Shown: piece by piece, positions 16,580-25,850 of the stretch
How positions within the stretch are numbered: the stretch's first letter is position 1
Layout: each line of letters starts with the position of its first letter
Assembly (NCBI GenBank): GCA_964472525.1
Contig: CAYYLL010000011.1
Coordinates: 14,818 to 78,817, forward strand
Origin: SZUA-37 sp964472525
Lineage (GTDB): Bacteria; Pseudomonadota; Gammaproteobacteria; UBA6429; Thiohalophilaceae
Reading direction: 5' to 3'
DNA: 64,000 nucleotides
Translations under genes and position numbers: made by a program
Notes under the pieces: model-generated
Seen by the model: the letters and a program-made list of their open reading frames with translations, nothing else
Databases searched by the model: none
Told to the model about the DNA's origin: nothing

Positions 16580-18325
16580 ATGAGGCATTTACCAATACCA
16601 GACATTGGTGTGTGTCCACTCGTATGCATAGTCATATTGTTTGGAGTGGGGGGAGTACCTTTGAGGGTATTAGCCACTGAGCATTTTCCTGTAAAGCTCA
16701 CAGGTGATCTGGTTTATGAATATCGGCAAGAGAGTGAAGAAGCAGGCCCGGATATTATGCAGCAGTTAGCCAGTCTTAATATGAATGCACATAGTTATAT
16801 CTGGAAGCCATGGTTTGCACAAGTATTGGGTAAGTTGAATCTTAGTTGGAGTGAGGTTAATAATGAGCAAGTTAAGACAACTGATGAAATTGTGACTGGT
16901 AATATTGGGTTATACTTTTTACCCCAAAGTCGTTTTCCTCTGAACATAAACTATGACAAAACGAATAGCCGTGTAAGTGGTAATTTGTTGGGACGATCTT
17001 ATACCAATACCCACTATGGAGCGATGCAACGTTACCGAAATCCCAATGGTACTATGACGGCAAATATTGGGTATGATCATAATAGTCAGGTTCTGGATAG
17101 TGACCGGAATCAGGAAGACGCCAGTGATATTTATCGAATGGGGTTTAATCAGCGCCTGGAAAAACATTTTTTCCAGTTAAATGTAGATCATCAGACAAGG
17201 GAACGTGATAGTACCGGCGAATTTGTTAAGCAGCAAGGATCTGTTTTACGACACAGATATAAACCGGACTCAACATTCACAATTGAAAATATGCTAAGCG
17301 TTGTTGATAACGACGACAACACAAGCAATATTGACAGACAGATTCATCATATACAGGCATCATCTTATTTTTTCTTTCGTCCAGAAAATCAGTCTATCAA
17401 TATTAATGGTGGTGTGCGTTATTATCAATTAGCTAACGATGGTGATATTGGTAGAAGTGAATCCAGTAATCTTTATGCACAGACTGCTCTTAGCTATAAG
17501 GTTAATTCCACAGTTCGTTTAACAGGAAATATTACACGTTCAGAAACTAAAACAGATTCTGATAAAAAAATAATTGCAACACAATCCATTAACCTGTCAT
17601 ACAGGCCAAAAAGTATCAAGCTTGGCAAGTACATGTATAACTGGGATATATCAGGTTTGGTACGAAACAGATCGGGTGGGGATGACCAGGGGCAGCAATT
17701 TATATTTCAGTTGGGGCATACCATACAGCGGAATTTTTCTACTGGTTCATATTCAAATATGAATTACAGTTTTGGGCAACGAATCTCGGAAGAACTGGAT
17801 ACGGTAGTAAAATCTCGAATACGCTTAACCCACACGGGTTCGGTAGCTTGGCAGCATTCACGATTGGGTAAAAATGCCTTTATTCGATTTCTGGTAACTG
17901 ATTCACGTACGAGTGGTGAGCAGGATGAAGAAATATATCAATTTGTTAATTTGCAATTCTCTGGCCTGATAAACTTTAAAAGTGATTCCAGTCTGAATGG
18001 TACGCTTAGTATTCAGAGTGTGCGTCAAACATATACGAATGAGAGTGACAATGGATTTGATACATACTCCAGTGGTAGCCTGGTATACCAGTATTTTCGG
18101 GTTATGGATATTCCACGATTACGATTCACTTCAGATCTTAAATTGAATGCCGAGAGTGTTTTACCTGTTGCCTTTACTGAAGACAACAACAAAAGGGATG
18201 TTTGGGAAAATCGTTTGGATTATTCAATTGGCCGTCTTGATTTACGGCTAAGTTATCGCAAGTCAGTCATAAGAAATACTCGACATGATCTTTTAATGTT
18301 AAGGCTTAAAAGGTGGTTTGATTGA
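16580..18325 (+). CDS. Outer-membrane beta-barrel protein, putative conduit porin
   Basis: A protein of about 581 residues with a signal peptide ending near RVLATEHF, followed by many short alternating polar/aromatic strands separated by Asp/Asn/Ser/Gly-rich loops (for example FQLNVDHQTRERD, LRFTSDLKLN). It has almost no helix, and its end, MLRLKRWFD, is near-aromatic as in barrels. No CxxCH is present. In a cluster with cytochromes and a PPIase it fits the porin of a porin-cytochrome conduit (functional analogue of MtrB/PioB/OmbB), though homology is not evident by eye. ATG 16580 is chosen for AAGGTG and AGGA upstream; ATG 16550 lacks a ribosome site. Confidence 0.75.
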   Translation: MRHLPIPDIGVCPLVCIVILFGVGGVPLRVLATEHFPVKLTGDLVYEYRQESEEAGPDIMQQLASLNMNAHSYIWKPWFAQVLGKLNLSWSEVNNEQVKTTDEIVTGNIGLYFLPQSRFPLNINYDKTNSRVSGNLLGRSYTNTHYGAMQRYRNPNGTMTANIGYDHNSQVLDSDRNQEDASDIYRMGFNQRLEKHFFQLNVDHQTRERDSTGEFVKQQGSVLRHRYKPDSTFTIENMLSVVDNDDNTSNIDRQIHHIQASSYFFFRPENQSININGGVRYYQLANDGDIGRSESSNLYAQTALSYKVNSTVRLTGNITRSETKTDSDKKIIATQSINLSYRPKSIKLGKYMYNWDISGLVRNRSGGDDQGQQFIFQLGHTIQRNFSTGSYSNMNYSFGQRISEELDTVVKSRIRLTHTGSVAWQHSRLGKNAFIRFLVTDSRTSGEQDEEIYQFVNLQFSGLINFKSDSSLNGTLSIQSVRQTYTNESDNGFDTYSSGSLVYQYFRVMDIPRLRFTSDLKLNAESVLPVAFTEDNNKRDVWENRLDYSIGRLDLRLSYRKSVIRNTRHDLLMLRLKRWFD

Positions 18326-18410
18326 CATGCTATTGTATTGATATTTTAGTGTGAGGAAGACACAAATGATGTTGTTTGCAAACAGACAAAGTAAAGGGGT
18401 GAAAAATATC

Positions 18411-18833
18411 ATGACGTTTAAAATTGTCATGTTAATTGCACTTATGATGACTGTAGCCCATGAAATAAAAGCAGAATATGGTGATATTATCATTAATAAT
18501 TATTCTGATGAGGCGGGTATGAACCCGGTGGTCTTTCCACACTGGTTTCATCGTATCAGATTTCGTTGCAAGGTTTGTCATACTGATATTGGTTTTAAAT
18601 TCAAGGCAGGGGGTAATGATATAGATATGCTCAAGATCATTGACGGGCAATATTGTGGTGCTTGTCATAATGGAGAGGTTGCATGGCCTGTAGAAAATTG
18701 TAATCTTTGCCATACAGGTAATCCGGGTACACCAACTCAGGTGCATGGCAATACTTTAAATATGCTGATAAAACTAAAACATAAAAAGCCAACTAAAATA
18801 AAATCTGAAAAGCCAGGCAAGGCAAAAAAGTAG
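18411..18833 (+). CDS. Triheme c7-type cytochrome A
   Basis: About 140 residues: a signal peptide (MTFKIVMLIALMMTVAHEIKA), then EYGDIIINN and three hemes, CKVCH, CGACH and CNLCH, in the c(7)-type triheme layout. The histidine-rich PHWFHRIRFR before the first heme offers distal ligands. A Lys/Pro-rich tail (KHKKPTKIKSEKPGKAKK) could dock to acidic partners. It is a close paralogue of the gene at 21992 (A'). ATG 18411 has AAAGGGGTG upstream; ATG 18366 with GAGGAAG is also possible and would lengthen the signal's n-region. It probably relays electrons in the periplasm. Confidence 0.88.
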   Translation: MTFKIVMLIALMMTVAHEIKAEYGDIIINNYSDEAGMNPVVFPHWFHRIRFRCKVCHTDIGFKFKAGGNDIDMLKIIDGQYCGACHNGEVAWPVENCNLCHTGNPGTPTQVHGNTLNMLIKLKHKKPTKIKSEKPGKAKK

Positions 18834-18846
18834 AGGAGTAAACGCC

Positions 18847-19479
18847 ATGCAAAGTATCAACAAAACACTCTCTTTATTGCTAACTCTTGTGTTTGTCTAT
18901 TCGGCAGGTTTTGTTTTATCAGGAAGGAATAATGTATTAGCAGCAGATCCTAATACTTTTAATCGTTTGTTAAAAAAAAATAAGGTGAGAAATCCTGCTC
19001 CACCAAAAGATGGCATTCATAACATACAAAGTGATGGTACGTATATTTTACAACCACCACTTGAGGCATTTAAAAAATTACCAAAGTCCAGGGCAGGTAA
19101 CTATGTTGACTGGGTTAAAGCCTTAAAGATGAAAAAAATTCAACCACGTTATGACAAGAATGATCCAAAGGTGAAACCGATAATTATGGATCTTAATATT
19201 ATTCGTGAAGTAAAGGGGTCAATGCCTGATGTAGTTTACCCTCATGCACAACATACTGAGTGGTTGGATTGTTCAAATTGTCATCCTGCTATTTTTATAC
19301 CACAAAAAGGTGCAAACCAGATGAGTATGGCATCAATATTACTTGGGAAACAGTGTGGTGTATGTCACGGTAAAGTCGCTTTTCCGGTCACTGCCTCTAC
19401 TTGTCGAACATGCCATTCAAAGGCTAAAAAGCCAAAAAAATCAGCTAAAAATAAAAATGTATCGGCAGTAAAAAAGTAA
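18847..19479 (+). CDS. Triheme c7-type cytochrome B
   Basis: A 210-residue exported protein. The signal or anchor spans about 8-30. A roughly 100-residue heme-free region (GNYVDWVKALK, DGIHNIQSDG) is followed by the triheme domain: PHAQHTEWLDCSNCH, CGVCH, CRTCH. This matches the c(7)-type cytochrome triheme domain seen in other extracellular-electron-transfer clusters. The tail is very lysine-rich. It is a paralogue of the protein at 21411 (B'). ATG 18847 follows AGAGGAG, 13 bases after gene A, in the same operon. Confidence 0.88.
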   Translation: MQSINKTLSLLLTLVFVYSAGFVLSGRNNVLAADPNTFNRLLKKNKVRNPAPPKDGIHNIQSDGTYILQPPLEAFKKLPKSRAGNYVDWVKALKMKKIQPRYDKNDPKVKPIIMDLNIIREVKGSMPDVVYPHAQHTEWLDCSNCHPAIFIPQKGANQMSMASILLGKQCGVCHGKVAFPVTASTCRTCHSKAKKPKKSAKNKNVSAVKK

Positions 19480-19503
19480 GTAACTAAATGATAGAGGTAA
19501 AGC

Positions 19504-20439
19504 ATGTATAACAGGCAAACATGTTTTGGCTATGTAATGGCAATTTCAGTGGGGGGTTGTTGCCTGATATTTTCTTATCAGACAAAAGCTGATACAGAGA
19601 TTGAGCTGAAAACAGCAAAGGTTGTATCAGAAGAAGATAAAGCTATAAGTGCTAAAAGGAAAAGTCTTTTAAATATGCTGAATTTTTTTGACAAACTTGT
19701 TTATGAGTCACCACATATTAAAATCATAAAAGAGAGTGATAATGAAATAGCCAAAAGTTTACTTGAGAAAATACGTGGTGATTATGTAAAGGCCAGAGAG
19801 AAATTTGACCAGGGTAATTTTGATGAGGCTAAAAAGCTGGTAAGACACGGATTTGCCTCGATACCTAAAATTTTTCATATGGTGAAAGATAAAAAAAAGG
19901 CAAGACTTGAAATACAGCATCGTTATCAAGACATATCTAAAAGAGTTGATAGTTTCTGTTTGGCATTTGCCGATGTGGTTTCAGAGAAAGGTATCGCCGT
20001 AGAAAAATTACTGGATTTAACCGAGATAGATGTGCTGGTCAATAAAGCCAAAACATATGCCACAGAAAATCATTATAACGATGCTTATAACCTTATGAAA
20101 ACTGTTTCAAACCGTCTTGAAGTTGCATTAATCAAGGCGCACCATAAGGAAACTCTTGTGTATAAACTAGAGTTTGCAACACCTGAAGATGAATATGTGT
20201 ATGAACTTAAACGTAACAAAAGCTATTTGCAAGTCGCAAATAATTTAATAGAACATTATCCGCCTGAACGGGCTAGGAGATTACCTTTGGTTAGACGATT
20301 ATTTAAAAAGAATGATGAATCTATCGCTCAAGCTAATAAATTATTTGCTTCCGGGGAAACAAGGCAGGCGATTAGTATGCTGGAGCAAGGCACCAAATAT
20401 CTGATGCAGGCACTACGAATTAGTGGGCTGGCATTATGA
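19504..20439 (+). CDS. Helical exported protein H, unknown function
   Basis: 311 residues: an N-terminal signal or anchor (FGYVMAISVGGCCLIFSYQTKA), then an almost all-helical, highly charged protein (AREKFDQGNFDEAKKLV, KKKARLEIQHRYQDISKRV) reminiscent of TPR-like or coiled helical repeats. It has no CxxCH. A TPEDEYVYELKRNKSYL segment and the end AISMLEQGTKYLMQALRISGL recur in the next gene. The helical pairs near EAKKLVRHGF and DAYNLMKTV suggest hairpin repeats suited to binding another protein. It is ringed by cytochrome genes, so a scaffold or assembly role is plausible. I do not recognise the family. Confidence 0.75.
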   Translation: MYNRQTCFGYVMAISVGGCCLIFSYQTKADTEIELKTAKVVSEEDKAISAKRKSLLNMLNFFDKLVYESPHIKIIKESDNEIAKSLLEKIRGDYVKAREKFDQGNFDEAKKLVRHGFASIPKIFHMVKDKKKARLEIQHRYQDISKRVDSFCLAFADVVSEKGIAVEKLLDLTEIDVLVNKAKTYATENHYNDAYNLMKTVSNRLEVALIKAHHKETLVYKLEFATPEDEYVYELKRNKSYLQVANNLIEHYPPERARRLPLVRRLFKKNDESIAQANKLFASGETRQAISMLEQGTKYLMQALRISGLAL

Positions 20440-20509
20440 TTAATATTCCCCGTCTTGTATCGGGTTTATGCAAAATGAATAACATTGGTAAAGTATCAGG
20501 GTAAGATAA

Positions 20510-21394
20510 ATGACAATTTCCAGATTAATAAAAATATTTTTATTGCTTGGCATGATGGGCAGTCAGCTCGTTGTTGCACAAGTTGAACAACATAATAGTT
20601 TTCGCAAGAATAAGGTGAACGGTGATCGAATTGAATTTATTAAGAGATTACTTGAAAATTCATCTGCAGCACGTAAAGTTAAACAAAGTGATAATCCGGT
20701 TGTTAGTGATTTATACAAAGAAGCATGGCTTTTGTATAAACGTGCAGTTTCTGCAAGAGACAATAATGATCCGAAAGTAATGAATGAAGCACTTTCTCAT
20801 GCTACCGAAACTATGTTTAAAGCTGTTCGTTTTGTGAAGCATAAAAAGTTGCTGGATAAGAAAAAGCAGATGGAGTTTAACCAACGCATGGACAGTATTA
20901 ATGCCCTGTTAAAAGCACATAAACGCATTAGTGAAGAAAAAAATGTAACCAGTCAGTACGATGAGTTGGCGGTGGCTGTACATAAGAAAGTTGATGCGGC
21001 CAACGACTTGGTGTCCAAAGGGAAAATAAATGCAGCCTATGTAATTGTTGATGAAGCCTATGTGCAAATTAAAATTGCAATCAGCAAATTAAGAAATGGT
21101 GATACATTGATACGGTCTTTACATTTTGCGACTGCAAAAGATGAGTACCTGTATGAAATGGATAGAAATGATACTCATAAGATGCTGGTTAAGCTTTTAC
21201 TTGAAGAAAAACTTAAAAGCCTGTCTGTGAAAAAAAGGACACAAGGTTATCTTGATAAGGCTAAATTATTACGGCAAGAAGCTGAAAAGCATGCGGCGGA
21301 TAATGATTACAAGGCCGCAATTAAAAGTTGTGAAAAATCAACTCAACAGTATGTTCGTGCCATACGTGCGGCAGGTTTGTATATACCAGGATAG
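20510..21394 (+). CDS. Helical exported protein H', paralogue of H
   Basis: 294 residues with a Sec signal (LIKIFLLLGMMGSQLVVAQ) and an all-helical body. It shares landmarks with H: SDNPVVSDLYKEAWLLYKRA parallels SDNEIAKSLLEKIRGDYVKA, LHFATAKDEYLYEMDRN parallels LEFATPEDEYVYELKRN, and AIKSCEKSTQQYVRAIRAAGL parallels the end of H. It has no heme motif. It sits at the centre of the mirror-like cytochrome order. ATG 20510 follows CAGGGTAAGATAA. Likely a periplasmic partner of H or of the flanking triheme proteins; the function is unknown. Confidence 0.75.
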   Translation: MTISRLIKIFLLLGMMGSQLVVAQVEQHNSFRKNKVNGDRIEFIKRLLENSSAARKVKQSDNPVVSDLYKEAWLLYKRAVSARDNNDPKVMNEALSHATETMFKAVRFVKHKKLLDKKKQMEFNQRMDSINALLKAHKRISEEKNVTSQYDELAVAVHKKVDAANDLVSKGKINAAYVIVDEAYVQIKIAISKLRNGDTLIRSLHFATAKDEYLYEMDRNDTHKMLVKLLLEEKLKSLSVKKRTQGYLDKAKLLRQEAEKHAADNDYKAAIKSCEKSTQQYVRAIRAAGLYIPG

Positions 21395-21410
21395 AGAGGT
21401 ATACGGGTTA

Positions 21411-21941
21411 ATGTTCAGGTATTATTTTTTTTCAGGAATATTACGTATCATTATTGTAATGCTTATTACAGGAACAGCATTTGCTGCTAATCCGAAATGG
21501 AAAAATATAGGTGATGACGGTATACATGATCCGGATAGCCCGGCAATTGGTGTTTTGCAGGAACCGGGTGATGCATTGTCAAAACTACCTTCAAGTACAA
21601 GTGGCAACAAGGTTGACTGGGTCAAGGCTCTTGAGCAGAAGGTAATTAATCCACGGACTAATATCTGGCCTGAAACAAAAGTAAGAATTCGTGAAACTAA
21701 AGTACTAATGAAAAAAACAGGGGAAATGCCGGTTGTCCTGTTTCCACATAGACAGCATACGCTTTGGCTTGATTGTAAAAATTGTCACGAAAAAATATTC
21801 AAATCAAAAATAGGTGCGAATAAGATCAATATGCTTAAAATATTGAATGGGGAATATTGTGGTCGTTGCCATGGTGCAGTGGCCTTCCCCTTAACAGAGT
21901 GTGGTCGTTGTCATAGCGTACCGCGAAGTAAGCTAAATTGA
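21411..21941 (+). CDS. Triheme c7-type cytochrome B'
   Basis: 176 residues: a signal peptide (ILRIIIVMLITGTAFAA), a heme-free region with GNKVDWVKALEQK, then PHRQHTLWLDCKNCH, CGRCH and CGRCH. It parallels cytochrome B closely (GNYVDWVKALK, QHTEWLDCSNCH, VAFP) but lacks the lysine-rich tail. I chose ATG 21411 because the longer open frame from 21252 overlaps H' and has no signal peptide. It is 16 bases after H' and in the same operon. Likely a periplasmic electron carrier. Confidence 0.88.
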   Translation: MFRYYFFSGILRIIIVMLITGTAFAANPKWKNIGDDGIHDPDSPAIGVLQEPGDALSKLPSSTSGNKVDWVKALEQKVINPRTNIWPETKVRIRETKVLMKKTGEMPVVLFPHRQHTLWLDCKNCHEKIFKSKIGANKINMLKILNGEYCGRCHGAVAFPLTECGRCHSVPRSKLN

Positions 21942-21991
21942 GATTACTATACGGTGGTCATTAATGATCAGGCAATGGTATACAAATATAG

Positions 21992-22402
21992 ATGCGACAG
22001 ATGAACTCTCTCATTACCTCTCTTAATATATACTGGTATAGCATCATGCTGATGCTAGTGACCTTATTTATGGGTTATCAACCCGCTATGGCAGAATACG
22101 GTGATGTGGTTTTGAATAAATCCGCAGAAGCGGAGGGTATGCCCCCCGTGATTTTCCCTCACTGGTTTCATCGTATTCGCTTTCGTTGCAAAGTTTGTCA
22201 TTTTGAACTGGGGTTCAAAATGCGTGCAGGGAGTAATTATGTCAATATGCAGGAGATCCTTGATGGGAAATTCTGTGGCATGTGTCATAACGAAAAAACT
22301 GCCTGGGGGATAGAAAATTGTGACTTGTGCCACTCGGGTAAACCAGGGGTGAAAAGTGGAATTTATGGTGGACATTCAACAGCAGGTCCGGGGAAATGGT
22401 AA
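21992..22402 (+). CDS. Triheme c7-type cytochrome A'
   Basis: 136 residues: a signal peptide (IMLMLVTLFMGYQPAMA), then EYGDVVLNK, FPHWFHRIRFRCKVCH, CGMCH and CDLCH. It is nearly superimposable on cytochrome A (EYGDIIINN, FPHWFHRIRFRCKVCH, CGACH, CNLCH). It lacks A's lysine tail. ATG 21992 or 22001 could be the start. Its stop overlaps the start of NHL2 by seven bases, so the two are translationally coupled. Confidence 0.88.
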   Translation: MRQMNSLITSLNIYWYSIMLMLVTLFMGYQPAMAEYGDVVLNKSAEAEGMPPVIFPHWFHRIRFRCKVCHFELGFKMRAGSNYVNMQEILDGKFCGMCHNEKTAWGIENCDLCHSGKPGVKSGIYGGHSTAGPGKW

Positions 22403-23472
22403 GCCAAACTGTTTTTACACCAGCTCGTTCCTTTTACCTGTTACTCTTGCTGCTATTGGTATCGTGTACATCAACAGGGCCTGGAACATTACATTTACAA
22501 TCTGATACTGAGCACTATCGGCTTTGGCCTGCAGCCCCTGAACAACCTCGTTATCGTTACCTGGGTCAGCTAACAGGTGAAAAAAACTTTTTTGAAAAAA
22601 ATTCTCAGGGTGGGACCGTGGCCAGTTTTTTTAAATGGCTAATTGGTCTTGATGGGCAAAGCCGGCAACAGAATGTATTGCAACGACCACAAGGGGGCAT
22701 GGTTGATGAGCAGGGTCGTATCTATGTTACTGACATTAGTCGTGGCGCCGTGTTTGTTTTTGATGAAGTGGCAGGCCAGTTATCACTTTGGCAATGGGCC
22801 GAACCTAATGTTGGTTTTAAGGCGCCGATTGGTATAGTCAAAACAAATCAAGGACAGATTCTGGTCGCTGATGCGGAATTAGCACAAGTGTATCGTCTTA
22901 GTGGCAGTGGTAAACCCATAGGTGCTTTTGGAGCTGGGATTCTTAAACGACCAACAGGGCTTGCTTACGATAGTGTTTCACAACAAGTATTTGTTGCCGA
23001 TGGCCAAGCACATAACATTAAGGTGTTTTCTCAGGAAGGAAAGTTACTTAAAACCATTGGCAGGCGTGGACAGGGAAATGGTGAGTTTAATGGCCCAACC
23101 TATCTTAGTTTTAACCGTGGTCGTCTTTATGTAACGGACACCTTAAATGCCCGTATTCAGGTATTTGATAAAACCGGGAGATATCTTTTAAGTATAGGTA
23201 AACGAGGTTTGTATGTTGGTAACCTTACACGGCCTAAGGGCGTAGCAGTTGATCAACAGGGAAATGTATATGTGGTTGAATCCTATTATGATCATTTACT
23301 GGTATATGATAAATTTGGTCGATATCTTTTACCGATAGGTGGTACAGGAAAAGGAGTAGGGCAGTTCTTTTTGCCAGCAGGCGTCTGGACAGACAAAAAC
23401 AACCGTATTTTTATTGCTGATATGTTTAATGGGCGTGTAGTCGTACTGCAATATTTAGAGGCACCGTCATGA
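22396..23472 (+). CDS. NHL-repeat propeller lipoprotein (NHL2)
   Basis: 358 residues. The lipoprotein signal LLLLLLLVSC is followed by a linker and about six NHL blades (GRIYVTDISRGAVFVFD, GNVYVVESYYDHLLVYD). The segment FFKWLIGLDGQ after the linker parallels NHL1's NRFRRLVTGEQ. Both are membrane-anchored propellers, each directly preceding a cytochrome gene whose N-terminus carries CVFCHTPH, so each probably works with that cytochrome. The gene overlaps cytochrome A' by seven bases and the 11-heme gene by four. Confidence 0.87.
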   Translation: MVSQTVFTPARSFYLLLLLLLVSCTSTGPGTLHLQSDTEHYRLWPAAPEQPRYRYLGQLTGEKNFFEKNSQGGTVASFFKWLIGLDGQSRQQNVLQRPQGGMVDEQGRIYVTDISRGAVFVFDEVAGQLSLWQWAEPNVGFKAPIGIVKTNQGQILVADAELAQVYRLSGSGKPIGAFGAGILKRPTGLAYDSVSQQVFVADGQAHNIKVFSQEGKLLKTIGRRGQGNGEFNGPTYLSFNRGRLYVTDTLNARIQVFDKTGRYLLSIGKRGLYVGNLTRPKGVAVDQQGNVYVVESYYDHLLVYDKFGRYLLPIGGTGKGVGQFFLPAGVWTDKNNRIFIADMFNGRVVVLQYLEAPS

Positions 23473-25850
23473 TGCATTATCGATCATTTTTCATTTGTTC
23501 ATTGCTGCTTATTACAAGTTTCTCTATTCAGGCAGCAAGGATATCAGACGTTGCGAATACAAAGCATAACCTTTCAGTTACAGGTCCGGGCTCAGTACGT
23601 GCAGACAGTGAAAGCCAAATTTGTGTGTTTTGCCATACGCCTCATAATGCAGAAAATATTCCGGCTGCACCCTTATGGAACCGAAGTTTGTCTGGTGCTA
23701 CCTATAATACCTATTCATCAAACTCGATGGATGCAACCGGTTTAAACCAACCAGCAGGTAGCTCAAAACTCTGTCTGTCATGTCATGATGGTACCCTGGC
23801 CTTGGGCACAGTTAATGTATTGAATGGTAAGGAGAATGTAACAGTACCTCTTCAAGGAACAGGAGCCGGTGGCACTATGCCACCAGGGGATGGTGTGCAA
23901 ACTGGTTTTACCCGTTATCTTGGAACCGACTTAAGTAACGATCATCCCATATCGTTTACCTATGATAGTGCGCTGGCCAGTAGCGATGGAGAATTGCGCG
24001 ATCCACAACTTGAAAGTTATATCCAGAATCGGGTTCCGGGAATCAAACCTGTCGTACCTCTGGAATCAGATAAACTTCAGTGTATCAGTTGTCATGATCC
24101 GCATCTTCGTGATGAAGATATGACTCGCAATATTAAATTCCTGCGTTTGAACCGTACACAGCACTTAAGTCCTGTTGGTAGTAATTTTAATGCATCAGGG
24201 GACATTATTTGTTTGGCTTGCCACGATAAATTGGGGCAGGCATGGGCTGGCTCTGTGCATGCTGATCCTGTTGTTGCCAATGAGGTCTATACAGATAGTG
24301 CTGCAGCACAGCGTGACTTTAGTTCGGGAATACAAGTTTGGGAGGCATCCTGCCTGAACTGCCATGATACTCATACAGTACAAGGCTCTCGACGTTTATT
24401 ACGTGAAGGTACTGATGGTGTGGGTGTACCAAAAACAGGTGGTAGTTCAGCTATTGAGGAAACCTGTTACCTTTGTCACTCGATGGATGGTGGGACTTTA
24501 ACCGGGCAAAGTGGTGCAAACTTTCAGGTACCCAATGTTAAAACAGATTTTCTTTCAGCACGGCACATGCCGATTAACAACACTGATCAACCGGCAGGAG
24601 ATGAACAACATAACATCAGTAATGCTGATTTTATCGAAAGCCAGACTCAACTTGGTAAAGGTAACCTGAACAACCGACATGTCGAATGTACTGATTGTCA
24701 TAATCCTCATCGACTCACCAAGGCGGCAAAATTTTATGAACCCGGTAATGCAATAGCGGGTACACATGATCATACGGCTGGGCACAGTAATATAGCTTCA
24801 GGTGTCCTACGTGGTAGTTGGGGGGTTGAACCGATTTACGGCAGCACCAGCTTTATGAACAATCCAGCGGGTTATCAGGTAAAAAGTGGTGATGGGGGAC
24901 TCGGCGCAGGTACGGCTGTAAATAATACCTATGTTACTCGTGAGTACCAGATATGCATTAAATGTCACTCCGATTTTGCTTATAACACAGCACCTTTTCT
25001 TGGTGATTCGGGTGGGGGTACAGCATTAGGGACTAATCAGGTTACACAATATACTAACCAGGCGATGGAGTTTCAGGCACCACTCAGTCATAAAGGTGAG
25101 TTAACAGCTCCTGGATGGGCAACGAATAATCACCGTTCCTGGCATCCTGTAATTGATGATACCGGTCGCACAACGGCACAAAGAGGCAACCTTGATCCTA
25201 GTATCTTTTTATCACCCTGGAACGGATCTGCCGATGTAGGTACGCAGACTATGTATTGTTCTGATTGTCATGGTTCTGAAACTGCACCGGGTACGGTAGA
25301 ACCATCTGGCGGGGTGAATGGCAATCCCTGGGGACCTCATGGTTCGAATAAAGATTTTATTCTTAAAGGTGACTGGGATCTGAATACGGGCACCGGACAG
25401 TCGGATGATCTTTGTTTTAAGTGTCATAATTATGATGACTATGCCAACCCCAATAACAGTAATCCGAAGCAAAGTGGTTATCGCACTAGTGGTGGTGGCG
25501 GCGGTGGTGGTGGTATGGGGGGTGGTATGGGTATGGGTATGGGTTTGCCTTTTGCGGGAACTAATTTGCATATCGGTCATGCCAGCCGTATTGGCCGTAT
25601 CAAGTGTACCTGGTGTCATACCAGTGTTCCGCATGGATGGAAGAACAAAGCATTTCTGGTTAATCGTAATGATGTGGGTGCAGAAGCCGGCCTGGCTGAA
25701 GGTACTCATGTTTCATCACCTTATACAAAGGGGCCTTACTATCAGAATGCGATGTTAGGGATTTCATCATGGGCTACCAGTGGGCAATGGATGGCCGGTA
25801 ATTGTGGTGGACGAATGTGGATGAGAATGAATTGTCGGAACCCGCCATGA
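23469..25850 (+). CDS. 11-heme c-type cytochrome
   Basis: 793 residues, a signal peptide ending near SIQAA, and 11 CxxCH sites in order: CVFCH, CLSCH, CISCH, CLACH, CLNCH, CYLCH, CTDCH, CIKCH, CSDCH, CFKCH, CTWCH. The first four follow the tetraheme paralogue (14548), including NDHPI; the rest form an extended multiheme array. Before the last heme lies a Gly/Met tract (codons at 25491-25545). The C-terminus is Met/Trp-rich with two non-heme cysteines (GNCGGR, MNCRNPP). No lipobox is present. It is a candidate outer-surface or barrel-embedded wire subunit. The start ATGA overlaps NHL2, and the stop overlaps ResB. Confidence 0.93.
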   Translation: MMHYRSFFICSLLLITSFSIQAARISDVANTKHNLSVTGPGSVRADSESQICVFCHTPHNAENIPAAPLWNRSLSGATYNTYSSNSMDATGLNQPAGSSKLCLSCHDGTLALGTVNVLNGKENVTVPLQGTGAGGTMPPGDGVQTGFTRYLGTDLSNDHPISFTYDSALASSDGELRDPQLESYIQNRVPGIKPVVPLESDKLQCISCHDPHLRDEDMTRNIKFLRLNRTQHLSPVGSNFNASGDIICLACHDKLGQAWAGSVHADPVVANEVYTDSAAAQRDFSSGIQVWEASCLNCHDTHTVQGSRRLLREGTDGVGVPKTGGSSAIEETCYLCHSMDGGTLTGQSGANFQVPNVKTDFLSARHMPINNTDQPAGDEQHNISNADFIESQTQLGKGNLNNRHVECTDCHNPHRLTKAAKFYEPGNAIAGTHDHTAGHSNIASGVLRGSWGVEPIYGSTSFMNNPAGYQVKSGDGGLGAGTAVNNTYVTREYQICIKCHSDFAYNTAPFLGDSGGGTALGTNQVTQYTNQAMEFQAPLSHKGELTAPGWATNNHRSWHPVIDDTGRTTAQRGNLDPSIFLSPWNGSADVGTQTMYCSDCHGSETAPGTVEPSGGVNGNPWGPHGSNKDFILKGDWDLNTGTGQSDDLCFKCHNYDDYANPNNSNPKQSGYRTSGGGGGGGGMGGGMGMGMGLPFAGTNLHIGHASRIGRIKCTWCHTSVPHGWKNKAFLVNRNDVGAEAGLAEGTHVSSPYTKGPYYQNAMLGISSWATSGQWMAGNCGGRMWMRMNCRNPP

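Noticed and set aside
21252..21410. N-terminal extension of cytochrome B'
   Set aside because: The extension overlaps the H' gene in another frame and would remove the signal peptide from the N-terminus; ATG 21411 is better.
25212..25709. 165-residue antisense open frame
   Set aside because: It is the reverse of the Gly-rich and CxxCH-coding part of the 11-heme gene; its His/Thr-rich product is an artefact of that composition.
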